DNA of 64,000 nt, taken from positions 742,672-806,671 of the forward strand of contig JAKIWE010000001.1 in the NCBI GenBank assembly GCA_022750195.1, in the 5' to 3' direction. The notes beneath the pieces were generated by a model. The model searched no databases. It had not been told where the DNA came from and was given only the letters and a program-made list of their open reading frames with translations. A program made the translations under genes and the position numbers. How positions within the stretch are numbered: the stretch's first letter is position 1; every line of letters begins with the position of its first letter. This document shows positions 59,444-64,000 of the stretch, one piece after another. This stretch comes from Thermoplasmata archaeon (GTDB lineage: Archaea; Thermoplasmatota; Thermoplasmata; Lutacidiplasmatales; UBA184).

Positions 59444-61579
59444 TTACTCCATCTTGCCGAGCCAAGAACTGCTCTCGGCCTTGGGTCCCGCATCGAAGGC
59501 GGACTTGAACGCCCCCGACTTCGCCGCCACCGCCATCGCGATCGGACGGTTCTTCGTCGCCACCCGCATGAAACCCGCCGCCAGCAATCCGGCGGCCGTT
59601 GCTTGCAGCGACACAGTTCCGACCCCGACCTGGTTCCCCAGGCCAATGAGCTGCAGGATCGGGACCGCCGATGGCGCCGGCACTGGGATCGCCGGCGGCA
59701 CCGGTGGGATCGGCGGAGGTGGCACCGGGGCCGGCGCGGGTACGCTCGTCGGCTCGACTTGGATCGTCGCGATCGGGAACGACGGTTGGATCGCCGTCCC
59801 GTTCGTGCTCGGGATGTAGAGCGCGTTCGTGAACAGTCCGCCCGACACCGAGTCGCTTCCCGCCTGCAAGCACGTGATCAGCGTACACGCATCGACCGGC
59901 ACCGTCGCAAACGGCGGTCCGTTCGCCACGATATTGAACGACGCGGTCCAGCTGTCCCCGACATACATCGTGTTCAGCTTCGGGACCGTCGACCAGTTCC
60001 AGGCGAGGGTCGTGCGGCCGTTGATCACGGAGACCGTGGGTACGGTCTGGCAGGTGGTCACCGTCTGGAGCCCGCGCTCGCACGCGGTCGCGGCTTGGAG
60101 TTCGGCGCCGGACGCCGGGGCGATGTTGCCGAAGCCGACGAACGTGAACATCGGCTTGCCGGTCCCTTGGGCGACCTGAGTTTGGATCACCGGACCGAAC
60201 GCTGCCGTGCGGAACGCCGCCATCAACGACGGGTTCTCCGTGTTCGGCTTGTCCGCCGGACCGTGGGGAACGTACGTGAGCGTTCCTTGCGTACCGTCCG
60301 GACACGTGAACCATGTAGGACCGTCCCAGCTTCCGCCGGTCGCCGCAGCCATGTCACAGCCTGCTTCGAGGACGTGGTCGACATCGAGCTGGACCTGCGA
60401 GCCGCCGACCCCACCACCCGGGGCGGTGTGGCTCGTCTGCCAGTCCTTCGAGAGGAAGTCCGTCGCGCTATCCACGAGGTCGATCATGTCGATCGGGCAG
60501 CTGCCCCCGATCGCCCCCTGACAGACCGCCGAGGTGTGAGCCAGCGCCGCGATCGAGTCGGTAGGCACTCCGTCCTGCGCCTTGACCCACCCTTCGCAGG
60601 GCGGTGAGGAGGTGGTCGAGTAGATGTAGCTCGGCTCGCACGTGTTGGCGGTGCAGCCGGAGTAGGAGTTCCAGGTGGTCACCTGGAACGAGGGGCTGAC
60701 GCAGTAGTTCTCCACGTAGTTGGGATCCCGTGGGGCCGTCGACCCCATCCAGATCACGACGTGGTGGGTGTTGTTCGTCCAGCTCAGTCCCTGGCCGGTC
60801 AGCGTCCCGTAGAGCGCCGTGATCATCGAGGAGTGCAGGAAGTTGTCCTGGAAGCCCGAGTACCAGTACGTCCAGCCGCCGTTGAGCACGTCCGCCTGGA
60901 ACGTCGATTTGACTGCCGCTCCAAAGTCGTTCGAGGGCAGGAAGTTCGCCACGTCCACGTGGTACTCGGCGCCGCCGTCCGTGTCCCACTGGTCGTTGGT
61001 CGCGTAGTAGTCGACGAGCCCGAACGTCACGGAGGAGTGGGGGTTCTCCGCCTGGATCGCGGAGGCGACCTCACCGGCATTCTGGATGAAGAACGGCACG
61101 CCGTTCGACTCCTCGCACGGCAGCCCCTGGGGCACGCCACCACCTGGGCAGGAGTAGGGCGCCTTCTGTTCGTCCGGGTTGTACACGCCGTCCAATGGGC
61201 TGTACTCGACGACGAATACGACCTGAACTGCGGGCCAAGATACGAGGCCGGCAGTGTCGGCGCTGGCTGTCAGCGTTACACGACCGACCCCCGTGCCGGC
61301 CGCGCACGAGGTCTCGGTGAACGCACAAATCGCGTGAGGAACCGCCGTCGCCCCGAGGTTGAGTCGGGCGGGCGGCAAGGTCGAACCAGTGACGGCCGCC
61401 GTGGCGGCATGATTGGTCGGCAAGGCGCTTCCCGCGAGGGTGTGACCTGCCGCCGGCATCGTCGGTGCGAGGGCGAACGCGTTGAGCGCAAACGCGGCGA
61501 CGAACGCTGCGAGCCCGATGGGGAGCAACCAGTTCCGGGGGCGACGGAGACATCCCAAGCCTTCAGCGAGTTCGCTCAT
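59444..61579 (-). CDS. Large secreted, C-terminally anchored VWA-like protein (copy B)
   Basis: The 711-residue tandem paralogue of the protein at 57083-59194 has nearly the same sequence over its whole outside region. Differences cluster at the N-terminus (MSELAEGLGCLRRPRNWLLP here, a shorter MELDRSRRLLLP there), around TTWNSYSGCTANTCEPSY, and in VTTCQTVPTVSV. Between 60210 and 60499 the DNA is identical to 57849-58138 without a mismatch, while flanking parts differ at roughly every tenth base. It has the same signal helix, Cys pattern, Pro-rich hinge and C-terminal helix. Function unknown; surface exposure and variation by recombination are inferred. Confidence 0.75.
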   Translation of the reverse strand: MSELAEGLGCLRRPRNWLLPIGLAAFVAAFALNAFALAPTMPAAGHTLAGSALPTNHAATAAVTGSTLPPARLNLGATAVPHAICAFTETSCAAGTGVGRVTLTASADTAGLVSWPAVQVVFVVEYSPLDGVYNPDEQKAPYSCPGGGVPQGLPCEESNGVPFFIQNAGEVASAIQAENPHSSVTFGLVDYYATNDQWDTDGGAEYHVDVANFLPSNDFGAAVKSTFQADVLNGGWTYWYSGFQDNFLHSSMITALYGTLTGQGLSWTNNTHHVVIWMGSTAPRDPNYVENYCVSPSFQVTTWNSYSGCTANTCEPSYIYSTTSSPPCEGWVKAQDGVPTDSIAALAHTSAVCQGAIGGSCPIDMIDLVDSATDFLSKDWQTSHTAPGGGVGGSQVQLDVDHVLEAGCDMAAATGGSWDGPTWFTCPDGTQGTLTYVPHGPADKPNTENPSLMAAFRTAAFGPVIQTQVAQGTGKPMFTFVGFGNIAPASGAELQAATACERGLQTVTTCQTVPTVSVINGRTTLAWNWSTVPKLNTMYVGDSWTASFNIVANGPPFATVPVDACTLITCLQAGSDSVSGGLFTNALYIPSTNGTAIQPSFPIATIQVEPTSVPAPAPVPPPPIPPVPPAIPVPAPSAVPILQLIGLGNQVGVGTVSLQATAAGLLAAGFMRVATKNRPIAMAVAAKSGAFKSAFDAGPKAESSSWLGKME
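60210..60499. repeat. Perfect 290-bp duplicate of 57849-58138
   Basis: All positions match base for base between this tract and 57849-58138 (offset 2361). Outside it, the two genes differ often at synonymous sites. This points to recent gene conversion. Confidence 0.85.
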
Positions 61580-61617
61580 CGGTCGGTTCGGCTATATCCA
61601 CGAACCGAAAGCCCTCT

Positions 61618-63723
61618 TTACACCTTTCGACCGCCTACAACGCCGTTACCCAGCGGTTCTCCCTCGATTTCCGGCTCCGGAGCGGTCGTCGTAGCCCCCC
61701 CTCCGTCCGGTTTGCGCCCGAGCATGGCCCGGATGATCAGACCTCCCACGACCGCGCCGGCGAGGGCGGCAATGGCGATCCCCGAAGGACCTCCGAGGAG
61801 ACCGTTCAGTGGGTTCCCCCCGCCTCCGGAGCCGAGAGTGGCCGACACCGGGATCGCACGAACGACCCGGTCCTGATGGCTGTCGGTCGCGGTGAGGGTG
61901 ATGGCGTAGGCACCATACTTCGTGTAGTGGTGCGAGACGTTGTACGCCGAGGAGTAGCTCCCGTCGTCCCACGAGACGTTGAGCTGATACGGCGGGAATC
62001 CCCCCGCCACCGACGCATTCACGGTGACGGTGTAGTACGTCGCTGTGGACCCCTGGCCCTGGGTCACGTCAAAGCCGAGCGCGAGGTCGTCGGCGACGAC
62101 GACGGTCACATTCTGGATCGACGTCGACCCGAAGGCGTCCCACGCCGTGAATCGGGCGAGGAAGGTGCCGGTCCGGGTGTACGTGTGCGCGACCTCGTTC
62201 GTGCTCGAGTTGTTGCCGTCGCCGAAGGACCAGAGATAACGGTACGGCGGGTCGCCGCTCGCTGCCAAGCCGGCGAAGGTGACGTTCAAGGGCACCACGC
62301 CCGCAGCGGGCAGCGCGACCCCTTGCGCCGTGAACGTCCCGTCGAGCGGACCGGCGACGTCGACGGTGAGCACCGCGATCGAGGCGGCTCCGTACCGGTC
62401 GGTGACGGCGACCGAGGGCCGGTACGCTCCCCCATAGTGGTACTGATGGGTCGTGACGACCCCGGTCGCGGAGACCCCGTCGCCGAACGACCAGCTTTCC
62501 GCGTAGGGGCCGAAACCGTTGGTGGTCGCCTCGGTGAACGAGACGTTGAGGGGCGCGAGCCCGCCGCCCGGGACGGCCGCCGCGTTGGTGACGATCGCGT
62601 CGTACACCCACGTGTCGGTCAAGAGGAGATTTCCCGGACCCTCGCCTCCGAAGAGGACGAGGTAGCCGTCCGACGAATCGTTCGACATCATCGCGTACTC
62701 TCGAATCGACGGCGACGGCCCGTAGGTCTCGTTGCGCCAGGTCCGATGGGTGAACCACCAGGTGTCGTTGACGACGCCGTTCGAGGTCCCGCCTCCGAAC
62801 AGCACCATCTGCTCGAGCGTGGCGTCGAAGGCGAACGTCCCGCCGTGGCGCGCCGGCGGACTCACCGTGGTGAGTACCTGCTCCCACGTACCGTTCGCGT
62901 ACCACCACGTGTCGTTGTAGATCAGCGAGGCGTTGTCACCGCCGAACAGGGTCATGAACCCGTCCGCAGGGTCGTAGCCGAAGTCGGCGCCGCCACGTCC
63001 CGCCGGGGAGGGGGACGGATGCAGCTGCGTCCAGAGGCCCCCGGTGAACGTCCAGGTGTCACTGAGCTCGACGGTGAGGCACCCGCCGTAGAGTACGACG
63101 TCGCGGTCGCGAGGGTCGTAGGCCATGGCGGCGGCCCACCTCGCCCCCGGCGAGATCGCGGGGGTGATGTTCGTCCAGACCCCACCGACGAACGACCAAG
63201 TGTCGTTGTAGTAGAGCCCGGGCCCGGTTCCGCCGAACAGGAGGACGTAGCCGTCGCGCGCGTCGAACGCGAGGGAGGCATGGTCGCGGGGGGGCGGCGA
63301 GTGCGCCGGGGAGAGGTTGGTCCAGTGGCCGGTGGTGTAGCTCCAGGTGTCGTTGAGGTAGGCGTGTCGGTTCGTGTAGCCGCCGAAGACGAGGGAGTAG
63401 TGGTCGATCGGGTCGTAGATCGTCGCTGTACTGAAAGAGCGACCCGGCGGCGCCGCGCCGACCGTCCCCGTGAGGTTCGCCCAAGCGGGATAGGAGCCGT
63501 TCACCGGTACGGTGAGCGGAGTGGCTGGGGCGGGACTCGCGGAGCGGACCGGCGTCGGGGTCCAACCTCCGAGCGTCCTCGGGACCACGGCGGTCGTCGG
63601 CCCCCCGTTTCCCAACACCGGCGCCAGCTTCGGAAGGCCGCCGGCACTGAGCAGGAGTAGCAGCGTCAGCGCCATGGCCACCGAAACGGTCGCCGGATTC
63701 CAGCGGGGGGGAGAACGGGTCAC
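61618..63723 (-). CDS. Kelch-repeat/PKD cell-surface protein
   Basis: The 701-residue protein has a signal helix (about 13-33) and linker, then a kelch propeller (about 75-375) with cores SLVFGGY, VLLFGG, VVLYGG, MTLFGG, MVLFGG and LVLFGG, each followed by N-DTW-x-x-x-x-G-x-W. Three PKD-type domains follow with ESWSFGDGVSATG, YLWSFGDGNNSS and LNVSWDDGSYSS. A short hydrophobic helix (about 645-668, GIAIAALAGAVVGGLIIRAM) and a Gly/Glu-rich tail complete it. It is the closest in plan to the protein at 5961. It lies 39 nt upstream of copy B and could share its transcript. Confidence 0.82.
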   Translation of the reverse strand: MTRSPPRWNPATVSVAMALTLLLLLSAGGLPKLAPVLGNGGPTTAVVPRTLGGWTPTPVRSASPAPATPLTVPVNGSYPAWANLTGTVGAAPPGRSFSTATIYDPIDHYSLVFGGYTNRHAYLNDTWSYTTGHWTNLSPAHSPPPRDHASLAFDARDGYVLLFGGTGPGLYYNDTWSFVGGVWTNITPAISPGARWAAAMAYDPRDRDVVLYGGCLTVELSDTWTFTGGLWTQLHPSPSPAGRGGADFGYDPADGFMTLFGGDNASLIYNDTWWYANGTWEQVLTTVSPPARHGGTFAFDATLEQMVLFGGGTSNGVVNDTWWFTHRTWRNETYGPSPSIREYAMMSNDSSDGYLVLFGGEGPGNLLLTDTWVYDAIVTNAAAVPGGGLAPLNVSFTEATTNGFGPYAESWSFGDGVSATGVVTTHQYHYGGAYRPSVAVTDRYGAASIAVLTVDVAGPLDGTFTAQGVALPAAGVVPLNVTFAGLAASGDPPYRYLWSFGDGNNSSTNEVAHTYTRTGTFLARFTAWDAFGSTSIQNVTVVVADDLALGFDVTQGQGSTATYYTVTVNASVAGGFPPYQLNVSWDDGSYSSAYNVSHHYTKYGAYAITLTATDSHQDRVVRAIPVSATLGSGGGGNPLNGLLGGPSGIAIAALAGAVVGGLIIRAMLGRKPDGGGATTTAPEPEIEGEPLGNGVVGGRKV

Positions 63724-63845
63724 CGTCGGGGGAGTCGGGCGCCGGTACTTCGACTTTTGCCGCGGCGACGGGCTGCCGCGAAGTTCGTAGGGGGGCCTCG
63801 CTACCGCGGAGAACCGCCCACGAGCCTCGTGGCTAGAAGCTCCGC

Positions 63846-64000
63846 TCAGCTCGGCACGAAGGTGGGGATCACCCGACTGGCGTGGGAGTCGACGAGGAGC
63901 ATGCTCTTCTGGCCCTTCCGGTCGAGAAGGATGTACCAGATCGGCACGTGGACGAGCTCCCCCTCGCTCACCTCGACCTGGCTCTGGATCTGGCTCACCA
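63846..64000 (-). CDS. C-terminus of a protein cut by the right edge
   Basis: The last 51 codons of a reverse-strand gene end VHVPIWYILLDRKGQKSMLL, VDSHASRVIPTFVPS and stop. The pattern H-x-P-I/L-W-Y-x-x-x-x-x-x-G-x-x-x-x-x-x-V-D is found at the ends of several archaeal membrane or zinc-ribbon proteins, but too little is present to name it. Confidence 0.55.
   Translation of the reverse strand, partial: VSQIQSQVEVSEGELVHVPIWYILLDRKGQKSMLLVDSHASRVIPTFVPS

Noticed and set aside
57242-60607. Forward frames opposite the tandem VWA-like genes
   Set aside because: Arg/His-rich shadows that merely mirror the duplicated reverse-strand genes.
61876-63660. Long forward frame opposite the last kelch/PKD gene
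   Set aside because: Antisense shadow with no domain, start signal or promoter.
1-64000. Insertion sequences or transposases
   Set aside because: No DDE, HUH or serine/tyrosine recombinase motifs were seen in any frame.

Overview
This 64 kb, GC-rich window reads as chromosomal DNA of an archaeon, probably a member of the Thermoplasmatota (moderate confidence; a marker-gene tree would settle it). The evidence is a replication factor C large subunit, an Hjc-like Holliday junction nuclease, a bacterioopsin-activator type HTH_10 regulator, TATA-box promoters placed for leaderless starts, a tRNA-Ser that seems to carry an archaeal-type intron in its T-loop, and many N-glycosylation-rich surface proteins with kelch and PKD domains. 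Tryptophanase-like, urocanase, thiolase/DUF35, hydroxyacyl-CoA dehydrogenase and acyl-CoA ligase genes suggest an organotroph that uses amino acids and acyl-CoA compounds.

Layout. (1) 1-11.4 kb: a MarC-type membrane protein (cut by the edge), a membrane-anchored metzincin protease, a winged-helix regulator, a secreted glycoprotein-like protein, a small DUF1059 protein, a tryptophanase-like lyase, a kelch/PKD surface protein, OsmC, an HtrA-type protease, the RFC large subunit with a large insertion, and a degenerate aldo/keto reductase. (2) 12.4-17.3 kb: a complete phosphate uptake operon pstS-pstC-pstA-pstB-phoU, then dodecin. A possible dedicated regulator (AbrB-like plus PhoU-like domains) lies at 42.4-43.6 kb, and its promoter shares two short motifs with the pst promoter. 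(3) 17.5-21.2 kb: a nucleotidyltransferase/HTH pair resembling AbiE toxin-antitoxin modules, a flotillin-like SPFH protein, and tRNA-Thr(UGU).

(4) 21.7-42.1 kb is the most unusual part. Sixteen copies (about eleven good, five degenerate) of one GC-rich imperfect palindrome lie between genes, all in the same orientation, whichever way the genes point. Twelve of the fifteen intervals hold exactly one gene. The cargo is a mixed accessory set: SnoaL-like, LigB-type dioxygenase, PhyH dioxygenase, cupin, Nudix, VOC, RibD/DHFR-like, TfoX-like, SAM methyltransferase, small anchored secreted proteins, and kelch/PKD giants. I saw no copy outside this block. The layout looks like a cassette array, but the repeat is not a canonical integron attC and no recombinase gene is visible here.

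(5) 42.4-56.7 kb: the phosphate regulator, urocanate hydratase, a secreted glycoprotein-like protein, a Nudix hydrolase, an acyl-CoA ligase, a PIN protein, a dienelactone-hydrolase-like protein, SCP2, an FMN reductase, 3-hydroxyacyl-CoA dehydrogenase, the intron-bearing tRNA-Ser(GCU), thiolase with its DUF35 partner, an Hjc-like nuclease, and an AAA+ ATPase with a zinc-ribbon protein. (6) 57-64 kb: two tandem copies of a large secreted protein that share a 290-bp perfectly identical tract, a fourth kelch/PKD protein, and a cut gene at the right edge.
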